From: an uncultured Bacteroidales bacterium
Lineage (GTDB): Bacteria > Bacteroidota > Bacteroidia > Bacteroidales > UBA932
Direction: 5' to 3'
Length of the DNA stretch: 49,943 nt
Assembly: GCA_944325495.1 (NCBI GenBank)
Contig: CALVAD010000011.1
Location: 1 to 49,943, forward strand
This document shows, one piece after another, positions 1 to 8,148 of the stretch; within the stretch, counting starts at the first letter, position 1; each line of letters opens with the position of its first letter. The position numbers and the translations under genes are program-made. The notes beneath the pieces were generated by a model, which was not told the origin of the DNA, made no database searches, and was given only the letters and a program-made list of their open reading frames with translations.

Positions 1-794
1 GCCTCCCTCAGCGCCTGACGGAACGCTCCAGTGTCGCTGACAGATATGGCTGAACCGAGTTCCGGTCTCGTCCATGCTTTGACCTCCCCCCTGTTTGCCG
101 ACTTATAATGGACTGCGACTGTGTACCTCGTAGAAGGCTTGAGACCGTCAACCACGCATTCAGTCGCGCCGGCCTCGACAGGATAGGTCTTGTAGGCCTC
201 TTCAGAATCGTCCGGATTCGGGGAGACGCGGATCTCCGTGATTCCGTCAGTATCGTCGGCGGCGAGCGTCCAGCTGACGGTGATGGTATTCGAAGTGCGT
301 TCCACGAGGTTCAGCGCCTCGACAGGATCCATCACGGAATAGGTGTCGATAGGATAGGGGAACACCGCCCACTTGGACGGGCTCAGTTCCGGGTTCTGGG
401 CCCGGACACGGGCGTAATATGAGAACTCGCGCTCAAGCTCCACGGAAACGCTCGTGGAAGTGCCGCTCTCCGAAGGAGACACTTTCACTTCCTCGGGAAC
501 CATCTCCGCAAGCAGTTCCTCGGTGATATCCTCGAGAGCCGGGCGGGTCTGCTCGTCCGATTCGAACTGGTATATCTGGAGCAGGTATTCGGTTGCGGCG
601 TTTGAGTTTGTCCAGGTGAACGTGACCGTATTTCCGTCTACTGCACTCACGTTGGCGAATGCCTCGGAGGGAGTCAGCGCACTGGACAGCTCGAGATCCT
701 CGATGACGGGAGGGATCTGCTCCACGCAGCCCGCCAGTGACATCAGTCCGAGCGCGGAGAAAGCCGCCGAAAATATGGATGATATTCTTTTCAT
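1..794 (-). CDS. PUL surface lipoprotein with fibronectin-like modules (partial, 3' end off window)
   Basis: The open frame starts at 794 (MKRISSIF) and runs without a stop to the window edge, giving 264 visible residues. Residues 1-23 form a lipoprotein signal ending in the lipobox LAGC, so the protein is probably anchored in the outer membrane. Two beta-rich stretches (about 30-140 and 155-245) read like fibronectin type III modules, with motifs such as FTWTNSNAATEYLLQIYQF and KPSTRYTVAVHYKS. It starts 13 bp after the SusD stop, so it is the next gene of the locus. In comparable pectin loci this place is held by SusE/F-like or DUF4957/DUF5123 lipoproteins that bind or process glycan. The C-terminal part that would decide between these is missing, so a specific function cannot be given. 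Confidence 0.75.
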   Translation of the reverse strand, partial: MKRISSIFSAAFSALGLMSLAGCVEQIPPVIEDLELSSALTPSEAFANVSAVDGNTVTFTWTNSNAATEYLLQIYQFESDEQTRPALEDITEELLAEMVPEEVKVSPSESGTSTSVSVELEREFSYYARVRAQNPELSPSKWAVFPYPIDTYSVMDPVEALNLVERTSNTITVSWTLAADDTDGITEIRVSPNPDDSEEAYKTYPVEAGATECVVDGLKPSTRYTVAVHYKSANRGEVKAWTRPELGSAISVSDTGAFRQALRE

Positions 795-807
795 ACAAAA
801 TGCCATT

Positions 808-2754
808 TTAGGATACATAGCCATAGTCGTTTAAGAGTGAACCTTGTGAGTTGACGATGGTCGTGGCAGGAATCGGCCACCATTGCTGGAGGTCGGGGTC
901 CTGATCATAGAATCCGCCGCCCGCGCCTTTCTGGGCCTTGTCCACATTGTTGTCCGAACTGTAGAAGGTTCCGGAGGTCTTGCCTTCGTCGTTGGTCGTA
1001 AGATCGTACAGATACTTGGAAGACTCGCCTTCGGTGTTCACATACGGCTGCCATCCTTCTCCTGCAGGAGGAGTGGCGTCGTCCACATAGGCGTCGCCGG
1101 GACGCATGCCGTACATTTCGATGGTGGGTATGCCGTCAGCCGTACCGTGCCGGTACCAGATATAGGTTGAGAGCTGGCTGTAGTCGAATCCGGTCACGGG
1201 ACCGGTGCTGTGAGCGCGCATTTTCTGAAGCTCGTCGCTCGCGCCGTCCATGCTCTCCTGCAGGCAGTTCCATCTGATGAGGTCGGCCTTGCGCAGGAAC
1301 TCGCCCACGAATTCGAGCGCACGCTGCTTCTTGATCTCCTCGAAGATCTGCTCCTCTCCTGAAAGGGCGTCGACTATCTTGTCGGCCTCCGATTCATGCC
1401 CGGCATAGGCGCGCCGCAGCACGGTTCGCAGACAGGTCTTGGCATAGTCCTCGTTGCGGTTCAGTTCACCTTTGTCGCCGGAGCTGTTGGCAATCTCGGC
1501 GGCCATCAGGAGCACGTCGGCATAACGCATGTACACGGGCTTCACACCGTCGTCGTTGCCTCCTGTGTAGGGAGACGTGGTCATCCATTCGAAACGGTAC
1601 TTGCCGAAATACCAGTTGGCCATGCCGGCAGGATAAGGCAGGGTCCCCTGGCCTCTGTCCTCCCACTCGTAGTTCACGCAGCTCACGTCGCGGCGGGTGT
1701 CATCCGCTCCGTACCAGTAATACACATACGGCACGGGGCCGGCCTGGCCTCCACGGTTGCTGGCGGTCGGAGAGTAAGTGGTATATCCGTTGTTGCGGAT
1801 GGCGAAGGTGTAGTTCCAGCGCCCTCTGGTGCTGCTGAAGGGAATCACCCACATTATTTCCTTTCCTCCGGTCAGATCCATGTTGTTCACATCCTTCCAG
1901 AGCTGTTCGTAGTCGGATTCAAGCCTCAGGCCGGAATTGTCGATCACGTCCTTGAGGGCCTCGAGCGCCTTGGGATAAAGTGTCTGCTTGGTCAGTTCGG
2001 GATCGTCGGTCAGCCTTACGGAGCCGATATTGCCGGTCCCCACCATCCCCTTGTCGGGCCGCTGCGCATAGCCGGAGGCCATGAGCGCGATGCGGGCGTA
2101 TAGACCCTTCGCGAACGCGAGACCTATACGGTCCGTGCTGGGAGTATCGGCGTAGCTCATATAGTTGAACGATTCCTCAAGGTCGGCGAGCAGCTGCTTG
2201 TAGATCACGTCGCGGTCCGACTTGTTGAGATAGATGGTCTCGGGAGATACGGGCTCGAAGCGGGCGGGAACCTCGCCATAGGCCTTGAGCAGTTCGGTAT
2301 AGAGCACGGCCCTGAGGGTCAGGGCTTCGCCGAGAAGTGCGGCCATCTCGGAACGGTTCTCGGGAGAACCGTACCTGCGTATGCCGCGGATCGCGAGATT
2401 CACCCTCTCTATTCCGGAGAAGAGCTCGTTATAGGGACCGTCCGCCAGATTGAGCTGTCCGTTGGTAGGCAGCTGGTCGTAACGTACTATATCGGCCTTG
2501 TCATCCCGTGTGTTGGATATGTACCATTCGATGTCGGTATTATAACCGTACCAGGGCAGATAGCGCCCGCGGTGGGAGTTCGTGTGGGCGAACACCTCGT
2601 AGACGGAGAACAGCTGATACTCCGTAAGGGTGGGATCGGAGAACAGCGTGGACTCGTCACGGTTGGATTCGGAAACCGTGTTGAGGTCGCAGGAAGTCAT
2701 CGCGAGGCCCGCCAGCATCGCGGCACCAATCAATATTATTCTGATTGTCTTCAT
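808..2754 (-). CDS. susD-like: SusD/RagB-family nutrient-binding outer-membrane lipoprotein
   Basis: 648 residues. The lipoprotein signal ends at Cys22 (LAMTSC). The N-terminal half has the tetratricopeptide-like helices typical of SusD, including an ERVNLAIRGIRRYG segment and the ALTLRAVLYTELLKAYGEVPA segment. Near the C-terminus are the family features RYADVLLMAAEIAN and EEIKKQRALEFVGEFLRKADLIRWN. SusD proteins sit as lids on SusC barrels at the cell surface and capture oligosaccharides. The gene starts 18 bp after the SusC stop and is surely co-transcribed with it. The neighbouring lyases suggest pectic oligosaccharides as ligand, which is an inference. Length is slightly above the usual 500-620 residues. 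Confidence 0.96.
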   Translation of the reverse strand: MKTIRIILIGAAMLAGLAMTSCDLNTVSESNRDESTLFSDPTLTEYQLFSVYEVFAHTNSHRGRYLPWYGYNTDIEWYISNTRDDKADIVRYDQLPTNGQLNLADGPYNELFSGIERVNLAIRGIRRYGSPENRSEMAALLGEALTLRAVLYTELLKAYGEVPARFEPVSPETIYLNKSDRDVIYKQLLADLEESFNYMSYADTPSTDRIGLAFAKGLYARIALMASGYAQRPDKGMVGTGNIGSVRLTDDPELTKQTLYPKALEALKDVIDNSGLRLESDYEQLWKDVNNMDLTGGKEIMWVIPFSSTRGRWNYTFAIRNNGYTTYSPTASNRGGQAGPVPYVYYWYGADDTRRDVSCVNYEWEDRGQGTLPYPAGMANWYFGKYRFEWMTTSPYTGGNDDGVKPVYMRYADVLLMAAEIANSSGDKGELNRNEDYAKTCLRTVLRRAYAGHESEADKIVDALSGEEQIFEEIKKQRALEFVGEFLRKADLIRWNCLQESMDGASDELQKMRAHSTGPVTGFDYSQLSTYIWYRHGTADGIPTIEMYGMRPGDAYVDDATPPAGEGWQPYVNTEGESSKYLYDLTTNDEGKTSGTFYSSDNNVDKAQKGAGGGFYDQDPDLQQWWPIPATTIVNSQGSLLNDYGYVS

Positions 2755-2772
2755 ATCTCAGTCTTTTACAGA

Positions 2773-5700
2773 TTAGAAAGTAAGGTTAAGTCCTACTACG
2801 AAACCTATGCTCTTCGGATAGGCGGAATAGTCGACTCCCGGGGTAAGAGGGGTCTCTCTCTTCGTGTCCACTTCGGGGTCGTAACCTGAATAATTGGTAA
2901 GGCAGAAGAGGTTGGTTCCGGTCACATAGACGCGCAGACGCGAGATCTTCGCCTTCATGGTGAGGCTTGAGGGCAGAGTGTAGCCTATCGTGGCGGAGGT
3001 CAGACGCAGGAAGGAACCGTCCTCGACAGCCCAGTCGGAAAATACCGCGTTGCCCACGGCGGGAGACCAGAGCTCGGCGCCGGCATTGACCTCGCGGAGC
3101 TTGTCCACATCGGTGATGAGCTCGCCGGTGTTCCAGTCGATGTTGGTCCACCTCTGCTCGTCGGTCTTCATGAGGTTGCGGTTGTTGTACTTTCTGGAAG
3201 AAGTGAACTCTATCTTGTTGGCATTGTATATGTCGTTGCCGAACACATAGTTGAAGTTCGCCGAGAAGTCGAAGCCCCATGCGTAGCCGTTGAGGTTGAA
3301 ACCGCCGAAACCGAGAGGCTGGGCGTTGCCTATGATGGTCTTGTCGTCCATGGTGACCTTGCCGTCATCTGTCAGATCCTTGAGCTTCATCGCGCCGGGC
3401 CTCATATATTGCGAGCCTATGACAGCGGAGCAATCTACCACTCCCTCATTGAGGACCCAGCTGTTGCCGTTCCATGTGAAGTCGTCCGCGGAGTAGAAAC
3501 CGTCGGATACAAAGCCATAGAAATTTCCGAGGGGCTGCCCCTTCATGACTACGAAGTCGGTCAGGACCTCGGATGATGCCCAGCGGGTTTCGGTCTCTAT
3601 CCTGTCAAGATCGCCGAGGCTCGTCACAAGGTTCTTGTTGAGGCTGACATTGGCTCCGAGAGTGAGTCCGAAGTTCTCCGTCTCCACGAGCACGGCATTC
3701 AGCGAAACTTCAAGGCCCTTGTTCTGCACGGAACCCATATTGCGGTACTGGTACTCATAGCCCGAACCGGCCGTAGGGAACTGGATCAGCAGATCGTTCG
3801 TGGTGTTGTGGTAGAGCTCCACGGAACCGCTGAGCCTACCTTTCCACAATGACCAGTCAAGTCCGATGTTGTGGGACAGAGTGGTCTCCCAGGTCAGATC
3901 CTCGTTGGCCATGATCGTGTCGCCGCCGTCGGTCACCGTAGACCAGTAGGTGTCGCTCTGTGAAATCCAGGCCGTGTTGAACGAGGCGAAGTTGAGCCGC
4001 GTCATGCCTGAAGGGATGTTGTTATTGCCGGCGGTACCGAAGCTGTAACGCAGCTTGAGGTTGTCCAGCCAGCCGGAAGCGCCCTTCATCCAGGGTTCGT
4101 TGGAGATGGTCCATGAAACCGCCGCCGAAGGGAAATATCCCCACTGGTTGCCCTCGGTGAACTTGGACGAAGCGTCTGCGCGCATCGTGGCGGAAACTGA
4201 ATATCTGTCATCGAAGACATAGTTCACGCGGCCGAAGAAAGACAGCAGCTTGTCGTCGGGATCATAATAGTTGTTGGTCGATACGGGCGTGCCGGTGGAC
4301 ATCAGGCTCCAGGCCATGTCGGCGTCGAAGAAGTCGGGGAAGTTCTCGACCATAGCGGTCAGAGTGTTGCTCTTGCGCAGGATGTACTCGTGGCCGAGCA
4401 GCAGGTCGAGATGGTGGCGGTCGTCGGTGAACACGTCCTCGAAATTGTAGCTCAAGGTATTGGTGTTGCGCAGAGTGCGCCTGTAGAGGTCGCTGTACTG
4501 CGTCGCCGGCTTGTTCCTGTAGGTGGCGGACTGACCGACATAGTAGGTGGTGAGACCATAGAAACGGTTCTCCTCCTGGGTATAGTCGTCGAGTCCGGCC
4601 TCGAGGCGCAGGTCAAGATTGTCGATGATGTGCCATGTGACGGCCCCGTTCACCGTCCAGTTCCTGCGCGTGCGCAGCCTGTCGTTGTCGGCTACTGACT
4701 GAAGGGGCGGTGCGTTGTCCCCGTAATCCTCTTCGAGGTCCGAACCGGAAATCGCTCCTCCCGCAATGGGGATGGGGCTGTATTGCACGGAATGCTTCAG
4801 GCGTCCGTTGCCGGAGCTGGTGCCGGCGTCGCTCATCGAGTTGGTGCCGGAGCCCCTGATCTCAGTGCTGGAATACCTCGCGTTGACATCGAAGCTCAAC
4901 TGCTTGATGGGCTTGAAGTTGGCCTTGAAGTTGAGGTTATCTCTGGAGTAGTCCGAGCCGGTCATGATGGCCTTGTCGTCAAGATGGGCGTAGCTGAGGG
5001 TCCACCTGACCTTGTCGGTGCTTCCGGACACGGAGATGTTGTGGCTGAAGTTGGTGCCCGTGTTGCCGAACACCTGCTGAACCCAGTCGTTGCCGGCCAT
5101 GCCGCGGTAGAGCTCCATGTCGTCGTAGATGCCGAAGTAGGCTACATAATCCTCGTCGTACCTGCCTCGGATCATCGAGAGCTCGTACTGGTTGCGCACG
5201 AAGTCGTAGGGGCTGTTCACCTGAATCGCGTCGGCGTTGGCCATCTTCTTCATTCCCCAGTAGACATTGTAGCTCACGGAGATCTTGCCGCTCGTGCCGC
5301 TCTTGGTGGTCACGAGCACTACGCCGTTAGCGCCTCGGGAACCGTAGATCGCGGTCGAGAAGGCGTCCTTGAGCACGTCGATCGACTGGATGTCGGAGGC
5401 GGGGATGTCGGAGATGCTCTCAACCGGGAAGCCGTCCACTATATAGAGGGGGGAACTGTCCTGGGTGATGGAGCCGGAGCCGCGCACGCGGATCTTGATC
5501 TCGGCGTCGGGTTCACCTTCGGTGGTGGTCACCTGCACGCCGGCCATGCGTCCGGAGAGCGCTTCGCTCACGGAAGCCACAGGCACGGCGGTCAGAGTCT
5601 TGCTGTCGACCGAAGACACGGATCCAAGCAGATCCTTACGCTTCACGGTGGCATATCCGATCACGACGGTCTCGTCGAGAAAGTTCGTATCCTCCTCGAG

Positions 5701-5985
5701 GACGATGTCGATTACGGTGGAATTTCCTATCTCCACATGCTCGGTCCTGAGTCCGATGCAGGAGAAGACGAGGGTCTTTCCCTTTGCGTCGGGGACGGTC
5801 AGAGTGTAGCGGCCGTCAGCATCCGTGGAAACTCCGAGAGTGGTGCCTTCCACGAAAACGGAGACTCCCGGAAGAGTCGCGCCGTTCTCGTCATAGACCG
5901 TACCCCTGAGGTCCTGCGCGTTCACCGCCGCGGCGGCGAAAAGCCCGACCATCAGAAGACAAATCTTGCTAGTCAGATTATCCAT
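2773..5985 (-). CDS. susC-like: SusC/RagA-family TonB-linked outer-membrane transporter
   Basis: 1070 residues. A Sec signal peptide ends near AVNAQ (residue 24). It is followed by a carboxypeptidase-regulatory-like domain (about 25-105, DLRGTVYDENGATLPGVSV). The TonB-dependent plug comes next (about 110-230, with VVIGYATVKRKDLLGSV and the SusC signature DAFSTAIYGSRGANGVVLVT), then a long beta barrel ending in Phe. It imports glycan fragments across the outer membrane using TonB energy, paired with the SusD just downstream. A 162-bp gap with promoter-like and palindromic sequence separates it from the upstream lyase, so it may have its own regulated promoter. No long N-terminal extension with a STN domain is seen, so anti-sigma coupling is unlikely. 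Confidence 0.97.
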   Translation of the reverse strand: MDNLTSKICLLMVGLFAAAAVNAQDLRGTVYDENGATLPGVSVFVEGTTLGVSTDADGRYTLTVPDAKGKTLVFSCIGLRTEHVEIGNSTVIDIVLEEDTNFLDETVVIGYATVKRKDLLGSVSSVDSKTLTAVPVASVSEALSGRMAGVQVTTTEGEPDAEIKIRVRGSGSITQDSSPLYIVDGFPVESISDIPASDIQSIDVLKDAFSTAIYGSRGANGVVLVTTKSGTSGKISVSYNVYWGMKKMANADAIQVNSPYDFVRNQYELSMIRGRYDEDYVAYFGIYDDMELYRGMAGNDWVQQVFGNTGTNFSHNISVSGSTDKVRWTLSYAHLDDKAIMTGSDYSRDNLNFKANFKPIKQLSFDVNARYSSTEIRGSGTNSMSDAGTSSGNGRLKHSVQYSPIPIAGGAISGSDLEEDYGDNAPPLQSVADNDRLRTRRNWTVNGAVTWHIIDNLDLRLEAGLDDYTQEENRFYGLTTYYVGQSATYRNKPATQYSDLYRRTLRNTNTLSYNFEDVFTDDRHHLDLLLGHEYILRKSNTLTAMVENFPDFFDADMAWSLMSTGTPVSTNNYYDPDDKLLSFFGRVNYVFDDRYSVSATMRADASSKFTEGNQWGYFPSAAVSWTISNEPWMKGASGWLDNLKLRYSFGTAGNNNIPSGMTRLNFASFNTAWISQSDTYWSTVTDGGDTIMANEDLTWETTLSHNIGLDWSLWKGRLSGSVELYHNTTNDLLIQFPTAGSGYEYQYRNMGSVQNKGLEVSLNAVLVETENFGLTLGANVSLNKNLVTSLGDLDRIETETRWASSEVLTDFVVMKGQPLGNFYGFVSDGFYSADDFTWNGNSWVLNEGVVDCSAVIGSQYMRPGAMKLKDLTDDGKVTMDDKTIIGNAQPLGFGGFNLNGYAWGFDFSANFNYVFGNDIYNANKIEFTSSRKYNNRNLMKTDEQRWTNIDWNTGELITDVDKLREVNAGAELWSPAVGNAVFSDWAVEDGSFLRLTSATIGYTLPSSLTMKAKISRLRVYVTGTNLFCLTNYSGYDPEVDTKRETPLTPGVDYSAYPKSIGFVVGLNLTF

Positions 5986-6147
5986 AGAAAATTATTTTGG
6001 TTAATAGTTTATTGGTGTCAGTCCGTGGTTTTCCAGTTTCCAAATTTAGCACTTTATGGCTTTGCCCGCATGTGAAAAATCGTTGCAATACTTGTATTTT
6101 TTGTCACACAAGCGGGCAGGAAGCCACGAAAAGCCGGTTTAGCGGCA
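5986..6147 (-). promoter_or_regulatory. susC upstream control region
   Basis: On the minus strand a TAAATTTG box (6041-6048) matches the Bacteroidota -7 consensus TAnnTTTG and lies about 56 bp before the susC start. Upstream of it is a long imperfect inverted repeat: GCCCGCATGTGA at 6064-6075 and its near complement at 6104-6117, with an AT-rich interior. It could terminate the upstream lyase transcript, attenuate read-through, or bind the hybrid regulator. The sequence alone does not say which. Confidence 0.5.
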
Positions 6148-8082
6148 TCAGTCGAGGGCTGCATAGCTTCCGCCTTCAGTGCCGGAGGCCATCACGTCGC
6201 GCACGAGCCAGTGCAGGTACATCTCGAGGTTGGAGTAGCGGCCGTGCCTGTCGAGGGTCATCCCTGAGGCGTCCGAAGCGGAGTCGGGGTCGAGGCCGAA
6301 ACGCACCTCGAACCAGTCGGGCATGCCGTCGCCGTCGGAATCGGTCTTGTCGTTGGCCTCGTTCCCGGTGTCCGCCGAATATTCCGGCCAGCCGCCGACT
6401 ACTGACTGGGAATCGATCATGCCACCTTCGGAGTATGAGGCATCCACCTCTCCGGAATCGATCTTCCGCCTGCTTTCCGCAGTGGTTCCGTCCATATAGG
6501 TGGCAGTCCCATCCCGGGCCTCGGATGCTATTCTCGCATCGACTATGTCACGCACAAGAGACGCCCCAGCATATTCGAGAACCCGGTCGAACGCCATGTC
6601 GGCATCGTGCGTGGTGGCATAGCAGGTCTCGCTGTCATCGGCCAGAATGGGAAGAGGCGCAACGAGAATCACATGCTCCGGTTCGGGACTCCCCTGGTCA
6701 TGCCAGTAGACTCCGCCCGGGAACCTGTTCTCGTCTATGCCGCATGTATGCTTGTTGCCGGAAAGATAGAGCTCGGGATAGGCGTCGGCATATACCTTGC
6801 CGTCCTTTTCATAATACCAGTAGGCGTCCACATAATAGTTCCTCTCGTTCTGCGAGGCGGGGCCGGGCTTGTAGTAGTTCCCGACTATGTTGAAGTGTCC
6901 GTCCTCGCCTCCGTAGGTGGAATTGCTTCCCCAGTTGTAGATCACGTTGTTACGATAGTCCACATTTCCGCGGTGGGTCTCAAGATAGTCGCCGCCGTCG
7001 CCGGAATAGATCTGCGGATGATCTATGCGTGCGTTACGGCTGTCGTTGTGCGCCATCAGATTATGATGGAAGGAGGCGTTCCTGCCGCCCCAGATGCCGC
7101 CGTAGCCGTGGGCTCCCTTGCTGTGGCGCGAAACCCTCAGGGCCTCGGAAATCATGCACCACTGCATGGTGAAGTTCCTGTTCGCATAGAATGAGGCGTT
7201 TTCATCGGTCGCCCACGACATCGAGCAGTGGTCGATCACTATATTTTCGTGATAGCGTCCCCAGAACGCGTCCGAGCCGTCGCTCAAAGGACCCTGGTCT
7301 CCGAGACGGAAGCGCATGAAGCGGATTATCACATTGTCGGCGTCGAGGCGCACGGTATTGTCTCTCAAGCATATTCCGTCTCCCGGAGCGGTCTGTCCCG
7401 CTATCGTCAGGTTTCCGTTCCGGATTCGGAGCTCGCTCTTGAGCTGTATCGTTCCCGCCACGTCGAACACCACGATTCTCGGGCCGCTCTCGTTTATAGC
7501 CGCCCGGAGGCTTCCCTCGCCGCTGTCATTGAGATTGGTCACATGAATGACACGGCCGCCGCGGCCGCCGGTGGTGTACATTCCGCCGCCCTCGGCTCCG
7601 GGGAACGCAAGGGCCAGCCCGTGGGCGTCCTCGTCAGGGGATATCCTGAACTGTTCGTAGGCGCCATCGGGAATGTCGGGATCATCATCGGGATCGTCGG
7701 GTTCCGGGTCGGGATCAGGCGTGCTGCTGCCGGGAACGGCCTTGTACTCCTCCGAATACGAAGACGAAAGCTTGTCGTCCGATGCGACCGCGCGCACCTT
7801 GAACACATATTCGGTCCCTGTCTCCAGTCCGGAGAAAGTATGACTCGTGCCGGTAACCGAAGTCTGGGAGACATTGGAGCCGTCGTCGCTCCTGTCGAGC
7901 CTCAGAGCATATCTGACGGCGTCTTCCACCTCCGTCCATGAGAATGTCAGGCTCGTCCCGCTGCTCGCCGAAAGCCAGACCTCGGCCGGAGGCGCGAGAG
8001 GTGCCGGCTCCGGTTCGATGTTCTTGTCGCAGGCGCAGAACACGGCCAGAACCGCCGCGCCGCAGGTTATCAGTTTTTTCAT
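6148..8082 (-). CDS. PL1-family pectate lyase lipoprotein with N-terminal fibronectin III domain
   Basis: 644 residues. The signal region MKKLITCGAAVLAVFCAC ends in a lipobox, so the enzyme is probably surface or periplasmic and lipid-anchored. A fibronectin type III domain (about 32-118) is followed by an acidic Asp/Pro linker (about 120-140). A right-handed beta-helix domain (about 155-640) carries the Bacteroidota PL1 signatures FPGAEGGGMYTTGGRGG, TIAGQTAPGDGI, VIDHCSMSWATDENASF and HGYGGIWGGRNASFHHN. The family cleaves polygalacturonate by beta-elimination. The gene lies 66 bp downstream of the GH105-PL1 fusion, whose second domain is clearly homologous, so the two lyase modules probably arose by duplication. 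The exact pectic substrate is not evident from sequence. Confidence 0.9.
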   Translation of the reverse strand: MKKLITCGAAVLAVFCACDKNIEPEPAPLAPPAEVWLSASSGTSLTFSWTEVEDAVRYALRLDRSDDGSNVSQTSVTGTSHTFSGLETGTEYVFKVRAVASDDKLSSSYSEEYKAVPGSSTPDPDPEPDDPDDDPDIPDGAYEQFRISPDEDAHGLALAFPGAEGGGMYTTGGRGGRVIHVTNLNDSGEGSLRAAINESGPRIVVFDVAGTIQLKSELRIRNGNLTIAGQTAPGDGICLRDNTVRLDADNVIIRFMRFRLGDQGPLSDGSDAFWGRYHENIVIDHCSMSWATDENASFYANRNFTMQWCMISEALRVSRHSKGAHGYGGIWGGRNASFHHNLMAHNDSRNARIDHPQIYSGDGGDYLETHRGNVDYRNNVIYNWGSNSTYGGEDGHFNIVGNYYKPGPASQNERNYYVDAYWYYEKDGKVYADAYPELYLSGNKHTCGIDENRFPGGVYWHDQGSPEPEHVILVAPLPILADDSETCYATTHDADMAFDRVLEYAGASLVRDIVDARIASEARDGTATYMDGTTAESRRKIDSGEVDASYSEGGMIDSQSVVGGWPEYSADTGNEANDKTDSDGDGMPDWFEVRFGLDPDSASDASGMTLDRHGRYSNLEMYLHWLVRDVMASGTEGGSYAALD

Positions 8083-8148
8083 ATCCTTTTATATTGTTGT
8101 TTCGTTTCTGACGGTACGGGCATCCGTGAAGACGCCGCACAGCGCATC

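Noticed and set aside
4783-6075. Long plus-strand open frame of 430 codons opposite susC
   Set aside because: It lies fully antisense to a clear SusC gene, has repetitive His/Val/Gly/Glu composition typical of a mirror frame in GC-rich DNA, and shows no domain.
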